A DNA stretch of 64,000 nucleotides from NCBI GenBank assembly GCA_964563855.1, contig CAZLYU010000012.1:10064-74063 (forward strand), written 5' to 3'. Under the pieces are notes generated by a model, which saw only the letters and a program-made list of their open reading frames with translations, ran no database searches and was not told where the DNA came from. The position numbers and the translations under genes are program-made. The stretch is from JAFGRR01 sp964563855. GTDB lineage: Bacteria > Planctomycetota > Phycisphaerae > UBA1845 > Fen-1342. Below are positions 15,560 through 24,099 of the stretch, in pieces. How positions within the stretch are numbered: the first letter of the stretch is position 1; every line of letters begins with the position of its first letter.

Positions 15560-18309
15560 CGCGTGACGATTACGCGTCGATCAAGGCGCACTTTCTAGCC
15601 GCCGCGAATCTTCCCGAAGCGGAGCGTGAGGGTTATCTCGCCGCGCACTGTGCCAATGAGTCGCAGCGGGACGCGGTTCGCGCGCTTCTCGCGCAGCACA
15701 CCGAGACCGGCGCGACGGTCTCTGCGACGCAGCCGGCGACGCGAATCTCAACCGGGCCGCCCGCGACGCCTGGCGTGAAGACGCCGGCGGGATCATCGAG
15801 CGGCCTATCCGGCGCCGACGAGCCGCAGTCGGGAGCACTGATCGCGAACCGGTTTCGCATCGTCAGCAAGCTTGGCGAAGGGGGGATGGGCGCGGTGTAT
15901 CGCGCGCACGACACACTGCTCGATCAGCCGGTGGCGCTCAAGTTCCTCGCGCCGGGGCTCACACGGCACGCGGCGTTGCTCGAGCGGATGCGGAACGAAG
16001 TGCGCCTGGCGCGGGAGATCACGCACCCCAACGTGTGCCGCGTCCATGATCTCGTGGTTCACGAAGGCGTCATCCTCATCGCGATGGAGTACATCGACGG
16101 CGAGGACTTACGCTCGTTGCTGCGCCGCATTGGCGCTCTTTCGGAAGCGAAGTCGCTCGAGTTCGCCCACCAGATGTGCAGCGGGTTGGCGGCCGCGCAT
16201 GCGCGCGGCGTGCTGCATCGCGATCTGAAACCGGCGAACGTGATGATCGACGGCCACGGCCAGGCGCGGCTCACCGATTTCGGCCTCGCTGCGCGCGGGC
16301 GCGTGGAGGGCGTCGAGATTCGCTCCGGAACGCCGAGCTACATGGCGCCCGAGCAACTGGCGGGAGTGGAAGTGACCGAGCGCAGTGATATCTATGCGCT
16401 TGGGCTGATGATTTACGAGATGTTCACGGGTCGGCCCGCGGTGACAGCTTCGAGCGCGCAGGATGTCGCCGCGTTTCATAAGTCGCGCACGCCAGCGCCG
16501 CCCTCAGACGCGGCGCCGCAAATCAACCCGGATATCGAACGCGTCATCATGCGGTGTATCGCCAAGTCGCCGGCGGATCGACCCGGTTCGGCGCTGGCCG
16601 TCGCGGGGGCGCTGCCCGGCGGCGACGCGCTGGCGACAGCCCGCAAAGCCGGCGTCGTGCCGTCGCCGGAGTTACTGGCGACCATCGAGCATCGGCGTGC
16701 GCTCTCCGCCCGCAGGGTCGCGTGGCTGCTGACGGGCATCGTCGCCGGATTCGTCCTGCTGCTGAGCTTCAACCCGCGTCTCAGTGAACGTTCGCCTGCG
16801 CAGCCAGCGGCGGCGCTCCGCTTCGTGGCGAACCAATTGCTGGCGGCCGGCGGGTCGACTGAGCCGCCGATGCACGCCGCCGAGGGGTTCGCGCGTGCGG
16901 GTCTGTTGCAGTTCGATCGTCCAACGCGGATTGTTCCGGAGGGTTGGCGAATTGCGACGCTGAACGACGACCTCGTCTACTGGCGCCGGGCCAACCCGGA
17001 ATCACTGATTACCGCCGGGGGCGATAACCTCCGCCGCTGGGGGCGCGTCACCTTCAGCGACCCGCCCCGCGCCGGACAACGCGTGTTGTTGCACGGCGAC
17101 GGGCGTCTCCTGCTGTTCGACACGTGGGCGCCTGCTGCGCCGTGGTCGGACGCGCTGCTGAAGCGCCTGGCGGAAGCGGCGCGCTGCACGCTCAGCGGCG
17201 AGGCTTACGAGACGCTCGACTTTCGGACGGCGGCGCCGGCGAATGAAGTGCGTCTTTACGACGCGGTGCGTGACGATGACCCCGCGCCGGTGTCGTTGTT
17301 GGTTGTGCTCGCCGACGAACGGCTGCAGTGTCTCGCGGCGATTGAGCCCGCAACGACGGAACACAGCAGTGGACTCGCCGCGGCCGGCCTACTCGCGAAC
17401 ACGCTGCAGGTCGGCCTGTGGGGCATTTTGCTGATGGCTGCGGTTCCGCTGACCATCGCACACCGCAGCCAGGGGCGCGGCGACGCGGACGGCGCCCTGC
17501 GCATCGGGATGTTCATCGCGATGATCTCGTGGATGGCGTGGTTGCTGGGCCACAAATGGACAGCCGACGTCACCCATATCGCCCCCGCGTTTCACGGGCT
17601 CATCCTCTCTCTTGGGATTGGCGCCGCCAGCTGGCTGTTTTATGCCGCGATGGAGCCGTTCCTTCGGCGTCACTGGCCGGACGCGGTGGTGGGGTGGACG
17701 CGTGTGCTACGTGGACAGTGGCGCGATCCGCTCGTGGGGCGCGAATTGCTGATCGGCGTCGCCGCCGGCGTGCTGCTGCGCGTGCTCATTCTGGTGGATG
17801 CGGCGTTGCCGGCGGGGCTCGGTTTGGATGTTCGCGAAGCGGATCCGCGGATCGACGTGCTGGAAGGACTACTCGGCGGCCGTCAGGCGTTTGGCGCGGT
17901 GGTCACGGTGCTGCTGTTGGCGGTCTACAACGCGCTGACGTTGCTGTTGGTGCTGGTGATCGGGACGGCGCTGCTGCAGCGGCGTTGGCTGGCGGCGGCC
18001 GTTGCGATTCTGGTCATCGCTGGCCTGTTCTCCCCCCGCGGCAGCCACATGGTGCTGTCGTGGATCACGATTGGGCTGGTGTGCGGATCGTTCCTGGTGT
18101 GGCTCATCATGCGGCACGGCTTGCTCGCCACGGTCGCGGCGCTGTTTGTCAACGCGTTGCTGCTCGGGGCGCACTACGCGACGATCCTCGCCGGGTGGTC
18201 GACGCAGTTGTTGCTGCAAGGCGCGCTGATCGTGCTCGGCCTCGCGGGGCTCGGGGCTTGGCTGGCGCTAAGCCGGTCGCGGGGCTACGACAATCTCATG
18301 AGAAGATAG
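15556..18309 (+). CDS. Ser/Thr protein kinase with C-terminal polytopic membrane domain
   Basis: The protein has 917 residues. A short N-terminal segment and a linker lead to a Hanks-type kinase domain (about 100-370): glycine loop LGEGGMGAVY, catalytic K129 in VALKFL, HRDLKPANV with D223, DFG with D241, and SGTPSYMAPEQL. A single membrane segment follows near residue 400, then about 200 extracytoplasmic residues. The last 300 residues hold roughly eight to ten hydrophobic helices. Start is GTG at 15556, overlapping the sigma-factor stop. Linked ECF sigma/kinase pairs are known in Planctomycetota; phosphorylation of the sigma factor is the likely regulatory link. The large membrane domain may sense an envelope signal, which is inference. 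Confidence 0.92.
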   Translation: MTRDDYASIKAHFLAAANLPEAEREGYLAAHCANESQRDAVRALLAQHTETGATVSATQPATRISTGPPATPGVKTPAGSSSGLSGADEPQSGALIANRFRIVSKLGEGGMGAVYRAHDTLLDQPVALKFLAPGLTRHAALLERMRNEVRLAREITHPNVCRVHDLVVHEGVILIAMEYIDGEDLRSLLRRIGALSEAKSLEFAHQMCSGLAAAHARGVLHRDLKPANVMIDGHGQARLTDFGLAARGRVEGVEIRSGTPSYMAPEQLAGVEVTERSDIYALGLMIYEMFTGRPAVTASSAQDVAAFHKSRTPAPPSDAAPQINPDIERVIMRCIAKSPADRPGSALAVAGALPGGDALATARKAGVVPSPELLATIEHRRALSARRVAWLLTGIVAGFVLLLSFNPRLSERSPAQPAAALRFVANQLLAAGGSTEPPMHAAEGFARAGLLQFDRPTRIVPEGWRIATLNDDLVYWRRANPESLITAGGDNLRRWGRVTFSDPPRAGQRVLLHGDGRLLLFDTWAPAAPWSDALLKRLAEAARCTLSGEAYETLDFRTAAPANEVRLYDAVRDDDPAPVSLLVVLADERLQCLAAIEPATTEHSSGLAAAGLLANTLQVGLWGILLMAAVPLTIAHRSQGRGDADGALRIGMFIAMISWMAWLLGHKWTADVTHIAPAFHGLILSLGIGAASWLFYAAMEPFLRRHWPDAVVGWTRVLRGQWRDPLVGRELLIGVAAGVLLRVLILVDAALPAGLGLDVREADPRIDVLEGLLGGRQAFGAVVTVLLLAVYNALTLLLVLVIGTALLQRRWLAAAVAILVIAGLFSPRGSHMVLSWITIGLVCGSFLVWLIMRHGLLATVAALFVNALLLGAHYATILAGWSTQLLLQGALIVLGLAGLGAWLALSRSRGYDNLMRR

Positions 18310-18423
18310 CCGTCGCCGCACTTTTTCTTTGCGGGCTCAAGCGGCGCCCGTCGCGTTATACGGATGAGCGAGGGCGCCTCGACCACTTTGCACAGGGCGA
18401 AGTGTTGGGGCAGTGGCTCCACG

Positions 18424-18458
18424 GCGTGCGGAGAGCATCCGCCCAGCGCTCCGCACGC
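18424..18458. repeat. Stem-loop between kinase gene and small ORF
   Basis: GCGTGCGGAG (18424-18433) and CTCCGCACGC (18449-18458) are perfect 10-base inverted repeats around a 15-base loop. No T-tract follows, so it is at best a weak terminator or an RNA-stabilising hairpin in the 284-base intergenic stretch. Confidence 0.5.
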
Positions 18459-18593
18459 CTGCGGGGCGCCCGAGCTCACGTTTGACGCGTGTTCGTTGAG
18501 TGAGCACTCGAGACCCCCGCGCGTTCTTTCCGATTGTGATTGTGGTGCGCCGGACCGTCCGGTGTGCAATTTCTTTTGACCAGGAGATTGAGA

Positions 18594-18707
18594 ATGTTTG
18601 ATTTTGAGTCCATTCTGGCGCCGTTCATCACCCTTTTCGAGTCGCTGTTCGGCGGCATCTTTCAGCCCCTGCTCGACTTGATCAGCGGTCTGTTCCACGG
18701 CAGCTAG
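18594..18707 (+). CDS. Small amphipathic peptide of 37 residues
   Basis: An ATG with AGGAG eight to nine bases upstream (CCAGGAGATTGAGA-ATG) opens a 37-codon frame: MFDFESILAPFITLFE, then SLFGGIFQPLLDLISGLFHGS. Phe, Leu, Ile and Gly alternate with a few charges, giving an amphipathic or membrane-inserting helix; there is no signal peptide. The strong ribosome-binding site and codon use make it plausible. It recalls the hydrophobic tails of the two 60-residue lipoproteins in this window (LLGALIQGFFQ; LAQQFLLLFF). Possible roles include a membrane-active toxin, a regulator or a structural peptide; nothing decides between them. Confidence 0.5.
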   Translation: MFDFESILAPFITLFESLFGGIFQPLLDLISGLFHGS

Positions 18708-18845
18708 CGCGATTCGACTGCGGCGGAGCGGGCGCTGCGCCCGCGACGAGGTGTGACGCGCTGCCGATGCAAATCGTGCCGAGGAAGGCAATCGCGTGCA
18801 TCTCCGCCCCCCCTCCACACACATCGACCTCCCGTCTCTGACCCA

Positions 18846-18898
18846 CCGAGGGTGAAGCGGATCACGCCCGACTTGGTGTGCTCCGCTTTCGCCCTCGG
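18846..18898. terminator. Long imperfect hairpin downstream of lysS, possible bidirectional terminator
   Basis: CCGAGGGTGAAGCGGATCACGCC (18846-18868) and GGTGTGCTCCGCTTTCGCCCTCGG (18875-18898) are imperfect inverted repeats of about 23 bases with a six-base loop. The element lies between the small ORF on plus and the end of lysS on minus, a typical place for a bidirectional terminator, but no T-tract is visible on either side. Confidence 0.45.
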
Positions 18899-18915
18899 AA
18901 CGGGTTTGTGCTGCG

Positions 18916-20394
18916 CTAAGCCGGCGTGGGGCGCTGCAGCGGAAAGAGAATGACGTCGCGAATGCTCTGGCTGCCCGTCAGCAGCATTACCACGCGATCC
19001 ACGCCAATCCCCAATCCGCCGGCCGGCGGCATGCCGTATTCGAGCGCCTCAACGAAGTCTTCATCCATCACGGCCATCGTCTCGTCGCCTTCGCCGCGCA
19101 ACTGTTTGCTGAACGTCTCGCGCTGCACCGCGGGATCGTTCAGCTCGGTGTAGGCGTTGCCGCACTCCATGCCGTTGATGAACACCTCGAACCGCAGGGC
19201 CGTGTTCGGATCTTCGGGTGAACGTCGCGTCAGCGGGCACAGCGGCGCCGGATAGTTGATCACGAACGTCGGGTTGATCAGTTTGTCTTCGACATAGTGT
19301 TCGAACAGCTCGTTGATCACCACCGCGTCGTCGAGTTGAGCGTCGTCAAACTCGGCGCCGCGCAGCTCGCGCAGCCGGGCCCGCGCCGCTGCAACGTCAC
19401 TGATCGCGAAGCCGACGTGCTCGGCGAACAGATCCGCATAGGTGCGCCGCGGCCAGGGCGTGGTGTAGTCGATCTCGCGATCGCCGAACTGGATGGTCGT
19501 CGAGCCGATCACGTCGCGCGCCGCGCCGCCGATGATCGCCTCGGTGATGTCCATCATGTCGTGGTAGTCGCCGTAAGCCTGATAGAGCTCGAGAATAGTG
19601 AACTCGGGGTTGTGTCGCGGGCTGATGCCTTCGTTGCGAAAGTTTCGCGAGAACTCGAACACACGCTCCAGTCCGCCCACCAGACACCGCTTTAGATAGA
19701 GCTCCGGCGAGATTCGCATATAGAGCTGCATGTCGAGCGTGTTGTGATGCGTCGTGAACGGCCGGGCCGCGGCCCCGCCGTATATCGGCTGCAATACCGG
19801 CGTATCGACTTCGAGGAAGCCGCGCTCCAGCAGCACGCGCCGGGCGTAGGCGATGATCTCCGCCCGGCGGATGAACACGGCCTGACTTTCGGGGTTGCTG
19901 AACAGATCGACGTAGCGCCGCCGATAGCGGGCTTCGACATCCTGAAGGCCGTGCCACTTCTCGGGCGGCGGACGCAGCGCTTTGGCGAGCAGCGCGAATT
20001 TGTCGACCCATAGCGTGAGCTCGCCGGTTTTGGTGCGGCCTAGTACGCCGCTGGCGCCGACGATGTCGCCGAGATCGAGCAGCTTTGCGATCTTGAAGCC
20101 GGGCTCTGCGACGGCCTTCTTGGACAGGCCGAACTGCACCTCCCCGCTGCGGTCGCGAATCGTCAGAAAGATGAGGTTGCCGAAGGCGCGCTGCAGCACG
20201 ACCCGCCCCGCGGCGCGAAACGTGTTCTCCGGCGTCGGCTCCGGCGTGACGCCGGGTTCGAGATCCAGCCGCTCGCCCGCGGCGCGCAGGTCGGCGTTCG
20301 ACGTCGCGCCGTCAAAACGGCCGCCGTACGGATCGACGCCCAACGTGCGAAGTTGGTCGAGCTTGGCGATGCGTTCTTGTCGTTGATCGCTCAT
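18916..20394 (-). CDS. lysS: Lysyl-tRNA synthetase, class II
   Basis: The protein has 492 residues, the usual length for bacterial LysRS. An OB-fold anticodon-binding domain (about 55-160; RVVLQRAFGNLIFLTIRDRSGEVQ) precedes the class II catalytic core. The core has motif 2 FEFSRNFRNEGISPRHNPEFT and motif 3 GGLGIGVDRVVMLLTG, plus the class-typical RRYVDL and TPVLQPIYGGAAARPF segments. It charges tRNA-Lys with lysine in the cytoplasm. The start ATG gives MSDQRQERIAKLDQLRTLGVDPY, a normal N-terminus. It is transcribed alone; a repeat island lies upstream. Confidence 0.97.
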   Translation of the reverse strand: MSDQRQERIAKLDQLRTLGVDPYGGRFDGATSNADLRAAGERLDLEPGVTPEPTPENTFRAAGRVVLQRAFGNLIFLTIRDRSGEVQFGLSKKAVAEPGFKIAKLLDLGDIVGASGVLGRTKTGELTLWVDKFALLAKALRPPPEKWHGLQDVEARYRRRYVDLFSNPESQAVFIRRAEIIAYARRVLLERGFLEVDTPVLQPIYGGAAARPFTTHHNTLDMQLYMRISPELYLKRCLVGGLERVFEFSRNFRNEGISPRHNPEFTILELYQAYGDYHDMMDITEAIIGGAARDVIGSTTIQFGDREIDYTTPWPRRTYADLFAEHVGFAISDVAAARARLRELRGAEFDDAQLDDAVVINELFEHYVEDKLINPTFVINYPAPLCPLTRRSPEDPNTALRFEVFINGMECGNAYTELNDPAVQRETFSKQLRGEGDETMAVMDEDFVEALEYGMPPAGGLGIGVDRVVMLLTGSQSIRDVILFPLQRPTPA

Positions 20395-20536
20395 GGTGGG
20401 GCATCATAGCGAGCGACGTTGGGTTCAGGGGGTTGGGGTCCAAGGTCCAAGGTCCAAGGTCCAAGGTTCAGGGTTCAGGGTTCAAGCTCCAACGTTCAGG
20501 GTTCAGTATTCGAGTCGGGAGCCGAGTTTCTGAAGC

Positions 20537-20546
20537 NNNNNNNNNN
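20537..20546. other. Assembly gap of 10 N inside the repeat island
   Basis: Ten N lie between the first and second forward heptad arrays. The gap length is a placeholder, and the repeat structure may be incomplete here. Confidence 0.99.
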
Positions 20547-20559
20547 GGGCCTGGGTCGA

Positions 20560-20588
20560 GGCCGCCCGGGCCCCCGGCCCGGGCGGCC
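20560..20588. repeat. Very GC-rich perfect hairpin beside the gap
   Basis: GGCCGCCCGGGCC (20560-20572) and GGCCCGGGCGGCC (20576-20588) are perfect 13-base inverted repeats with a CCC loop, all G and C. Such a hairpin readily stops polymerases and probably explains the neighbouring assembly gap. Confidence 0.85.
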
Positions 20589-20846
20589 GGGCGCGCACGG
20601 TTCTTATTTCGGGTGCGCGGTCCAAGGCCCAAGGTTCACGGTTCAGGGTTCAGGATTCGCGTCGGGAGCCGTGTTTCTGACGCTCGGCCCAGAACGCACC
20701 CCGCGTCGCGAGCTGTGGACCTTGAACCTTGGACCCTGAACCTTCAACTGCGCTGGCGGTTGGCCCCTTGACCCGGACTGCGAGTCGCGTCGCGAGCTGC
20801 GGCCCTGGACCTTGAACCTTTGACCTTGGACCGCGAGGACGCCGCC

Positions 20847-22388
20847 TCAGCAGCCCACTCCTCCCGGCACACGCCACGCACGTCCCGTGCGCCCCAGCAA
20901 GGCGTCTGCTGCTTGCGGGCCCCAACTTCCGGCGGCGTAGTTCGGAAAGTCGGAGGGTTTGGTTTCCGCCCAATGCTGCAGAATCGGATCGACGACTTCC
21001 CAGCAGCTCTCCACGTGGTCGGCGCGCTGAAACAGCGTTGCGTCGCCGCGCATGCAGTCGTACAGCAGCGTCTCATAGCCGGTCGAAGGCGACACGCCGA
21101 AATAATCGGCGTAGCAGAAGTCGAGCGAGACGGTCTGCATACGCACTTGCGGCCCCGGCTGCTTCACGTTGAAGAACAGGCCGATGCCCTCGCGCGGCTG
21201 CAAGCGCAGGACGAGTTGATTGCCGACCTGACAGTTGTCGCCGGTCTCGAAGAGCGTCAGCGGTGGTCGCTTGAACTGCACCACGATCTCGGTCGCGCGG
21301 GCCGGCAGGCACTTGCCCGAACGCAGATAGAACGGTACGCCGATCCAGCGCCAGTTCTCGATCGCCAGCTCGAATGCGAAGTAGGTCTCGGTTGGCGAGT
21401 CATCGGGGATGTTGGCTTCGTTGCGATAGGCGACCTGTGCGGCGCCATCCGCCGTTCCGGGGCCATATTGTCCGCGCACCGCGATGCGATCCACATCGCT
21501 CGGCTTGGGTCTGACAACCGCGTCGAACAGCTTGGCCTTCTCGGTGCGCACGGCGTGCGGCGCGAGGGAGGCGGGGGCCTCCATCGCCGTCAGCGCCAGC
21601 AACTGGAACAAGTGGTTGGGGGCCATGTCGCGCAGCGCGCCCGACTGGTCGTAATACTTCGCGCGCGAACCGACGCTGACGGCTTCGGCGACCGTGATCT
21701 GCACATGATCGATGAACTGCCGATTCCAGATCGGCTCGAAGATGCCGTTTGCGAAACGCAGCAGTTCGATGTTCTGCACGGTTTCTTTGCCGAGGTAGTG
21801 ATCGATGCGGTAGATCTGGTCTTCGTGCGACAAACGCGTGAGCTGCGTGTTCAGCGCCACCGCAGACGCGTGGTCGCGCCCGAACGGCTTCTCGACAATC
21901 AGACGGCGCCACCCTGCTGACTCGTCGAGCAAGCCGTGCTGCTGCAGTTGCTCGGCGATGGGTTCGAAGAACCGTGGTGGTGTCGATAGGTAGAACAGCA
22001 CATTGTGCTGCGTGTTGAATTGCGCCGTCGTCTTCGCGATGTCGTCGGCGAGCGCCGCGTAGGTGGCCGTGTCGTTGAAGTCGCTGGAGCGATACTGCAC
22101 GCGTTCGCCGAGCCACGCGGCGATGCGTTCATCGACGTCGGACCCGGCCAGTTTGCGTACGCCGCTGAGCAGCTTGTCGCGCAGTTCGTCGGTGGAGATG
22201 TCGCGGGTTGCGAGGCCGAGCACCGCGAAGTGATCGGGCAGGAAGCCATCGCGCCGCAGGTTGTAGAGCGCTGGGGCGAGCTTGCGTTCGGCGAGATCGC
22301 CGGTGGCGCCGAAGATCACGCACAGGCACGGCGGCGCTGGCTCGCCGTTGGGAGTGATGTTGTTCTTGGTTCGATCGGCGCGGGGCAT
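20847..22388 (-). CDS. zwf: Glucose-6-phosphate 1-dehydrogenase
   Basis: The protein has 513 residues. The NADP-binding N-terminus has CVIFGATGDLAERKLAPALY. The active-site signature is intact (RIDHYLGKE, with the catalytic His-Tyr-Leu-Gly-Lys), and EKPFGRD and the C-terminal substrate domain (FYLRSGKCLPARATEIVVQFK) are present. It oxidises glucose-6-phosphate to 6-phosphogluconolactone, the entry of the oxidative pentose-phosphate pathway. I chose the ATG at 22388 (MPRADRTKNN), which leaves a normal short N-terminus; upstream in-frame sequence looks non-coding. No lactonase or gnd is adjacent. The 3' end abuts the heptad repeat island. Confidence 0.96.
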   Translation of the reverse strand: MPRADRTKNNITPNGEPAPPCLCVIFGATGDLAERKLAPALYNLRRDGFLPDHFAVLGLATRDISTDELRDKLLSGVRKLAGSDVDERIAAWLGERVQYRSSDFNDTATYAALADDIAKTTAQFNTQHNVLFYLSTPPRFFEPIAEQLQQHGLLDESAGWRRLIVEKPFGRDHASAVALNTQLTRLSHEDQIYRIDHYLGKETVQNIELLRFANGIFEPIWNRQFIDHVQITVAEAVSVGSRAKYYDQSGALRDMAPNHLFQLLALTAMEAPASLAPHAVRTEKAKLFDAVVRPKPSDVDRIAVRGQYGPGTADGAAQVAYRNEANIPDDSPTETYFAFELAIENWRWIGVPFYLRSGKCLPARATEIVVQFKRPPLTLFETGDNCQVGNQLVLRLQPREGIGLFFNVKQPGPQVRMQTVSLDFCYADYFGVSPSTGYETLLYDCMRGDATLFQRADHVESCWEVVDPILQHWAETKPSDFPNYAAGSWGPQAADALLGRTGRAWRVPGGVGC

Positions 22389-22470
22389 GCGAACTCCGTG
22401 ATGGCGTCGAGAACGGCTCGGCTGGCCGATGGTATCGCACCCGGCCGCACGGCGCCGTGAGCCGCACCGT

Positions 22471-23973
22471 TCACCATTGCTCGCGATGCGCCCGCGGGTC
22501 GCCGTTGCCGAGCACGCCCGGCCGCTCTCCCAGACTGCGTAGGCCGCGGGCGAGCTCGATCGCCATCGCACAGACGTCCGGGGCGTCGTCGTGGCGGTGT
22601 TGTGGAAACTGCAGGAATTGAGCCAGCACTTCCGCATCGATGACCGTCGGCAGGCGAAACAGGCCGCGTTCGAAGAACGGCGCCGTGCCCTCGATCCGCG
22701 CCCGCTTGTTGGCCAGCGTCTTGAGCGACGTGATCGGCATGTAGAGTCCGCGCGTGCGACTTTCTTCTTCGAGGATCTGCTGTAACGCGACTTGATACGC
22801 GACGGTTTCGATCCCGATGCGTACTGGGCGGGTTTGTTCGAACAGTTGCATAACGCGACGGACCTGCTCGACGATGCCGATGCGCTCCAGCAGCAACTGG
22901 CGTGTATGAATTACGCCGCTACGTGGATCGATGGCGCCGGTCCAGAATGCGGACCAGTCGCCGCCGGCCGATCCGGTGGCGGGATCGACCGCCATGAGGG
23001 GGATGAGGTGGGGCTGTTCCAGATCCTCGGGCTGTGTGCGTTTGAGCCAGGTTTCGTGAAAGACGCGCACTTCGTCATCGATCGGGTTGGCCATGTACTC
23101 CTGCTCAAAGGCGCGCGTGCCGACCCGCTCGCGCTCGGCGTCGAGTCGGTCGAGCGGCCAGCGCGTCGGCCACAGCGCGATGCGTCGATAGACGCCTTCC
23201 GCATCCGCCTCGGCCTCGATCGCACGGTAGACGCGATAGTCCCAGCGCGGCCAACGCTGTTTATTCGCGAGATTCGCCAGCAGCGAATCGTGATGAATGA
23301 TCGACCCCAGCACGACCAGCATGCCGTGCGGCGCCAGGGCCGGCATGACGACGCGGCGCAGCCAATATTCGAGCTTGCGGCGGCCCTCGGCGGAGGCGAC
23401 GAGTTCGTCCTTCTCGATGTCATCGCAGATGATGAGATCCGGCCGGTGCGGCCCGACGCGCACGCCCCGCAGCGCGGCGCCGGCGCCTTTGGCCTGTACG
23501 GTGACGCCGGTGTTGGTGGTGAGCACCGACTGCGACACGCGTGGCTTGCGGGCTCGGGTGGTCTTTTTCTGGTGTGTTGCATCCGACGCGTCGTTTGCGG
23601 CGGTCTTGGCGTTCTCCGGCGGGGCGCAGAGGTCGCCATAATGCGTGCGGATGCGCTCGTTGGTTTCCAACTCGGTGCGAATGTCGCGGAGAAACTGCGT
23701 CGCGAGGGTGCGCTCGTGGGTGATGATGAGGATGTTTTTGGCGCGCTGCTCGCAGAGCATCCAGAGTGGAAACGCGAACGCGACGCACGTGCTCTTTGCA
23801 TGACCGCGCGGCGCGACCCGTGCGATCAGTCGCGCCTCGCGTCGCGTTAAGTCGGCGAAGAGCTCGGCGTGAAAACGCGCGGGTGCGTTGGTGAAGTACT
23901 CGGGTAGGTAACGCCGCGCCCACGTCAACACCCGCGGTCGCGGCACGCGTTTGGAAGCGGGTCGCTGGCTCAT
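22471..23973 (-). CDS. Phage terminase large subunit (TerL-like), solitary
   Basis: The protein has about 500 residues. The ATPase domain has Walker A APRGHAKST (54-62) and Walker B LIICDDIEKDE (180-190). The RNase H-like nuclease domain has D330 in LMAVDPATG, an IGIETVAYQ strand and the C-terminal HDDAPDV acidic motif, all as in TerL packaging motors. Residues about 118-148 are a charged low-complexity insert. In phages TerL cuts concatemeric DNA and pumps it into the procapsid, but no portal, capsid or small terminase gene is nearby. Codon use matches the neighbours. It is a domesticated gene, a prophage relic, or part of a transfer-agent-like system. The start is uncertain (alternatives at 24021 and 24096). 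Confidence 0.88.
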   Translation of the reverse strand: MSQRPASKRVPRPRVLTWARRYLPEYFTNAPARFHAELFADLTRREARLIARVAPRGHAKSTCVAFAFPLWMLCEQRAKNILIITHERTLATQFLRDIRTELETNERIRTHYGDLCAPPENAKTAANDASDATHQKKTTRARKPRVSQSVLTTNTGVTVQAKGAGAALRGVRVGPHRPDLIICDDIEKDELVASAEGRRKLEYWLRRVVMPALAPHGMLVVLGSIIHHDSLLANLANKQRWPRWDYRVYRAIEAEADAEGVYRRIALWPTRWPLDRLDAERERVGTRAFEQEYMANPIDDEVRVFHETWLKRTQPEDLEQPHLIPLMAVDPATGSAGGDWSAFWTGAIDPRSGVIHTRQLLLERIGIVEQVRRVMQLFEQTRPVRIGIETVAYQVALQQILEEESRTRGLYMPITSLKTLANKRARIEGTAPFFERGLFRLPTVIDAEVLAQFLQFPQHRHDDAPDVCAMAIELARGLRSLGERPGVLGNGDPRAHREQW

Positions 23974-24099
23974 GCGCGAGCATAGGCGGTGTGAGGCGCG
24001 TCGCAATTGGGACCGCGGCATGTTGCTGCGATTGAGTGGCGGCTTGGTGGCGTGTGTTCGCGCGGTCGCGGTGTGAACGCCGGTGCGCGAGTGCACGAT

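Larger units (their letters stand above)
20437..20832. repeat. Heptanucleotide repeat island (GGTYCAR arrays and their inverted copies)
   Basis: Ten consecutive in-phase 7-mers of consensus GGTYCAR run from 20437 to 20506 (GGTCCAA four times, then GGTTCAG and variants). A second array of five lies at 20619-20653. Two arrays of the reverse complement YTGRACC follow at 20715-20749 and 20805-20832. Each forward array is followed by a near-identical segment (ATTCG-GTCGGGAGCCG-GTTTCTGA) and each reverse array is preceded by CGTCGCGAGCTG. The whole is thus two direct copies of a left unit and two of an inverted right unit. No gene is present, and the role is unknown. Confidence 0.85.

Noticed and set aside
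17418..18485. 355-residue frame overlapping the kinase membrane domain
   Set aside because: The kinase frame gives regular membrane helices; this frame gives Arg/Gly-rich sequence with no signal or motif.
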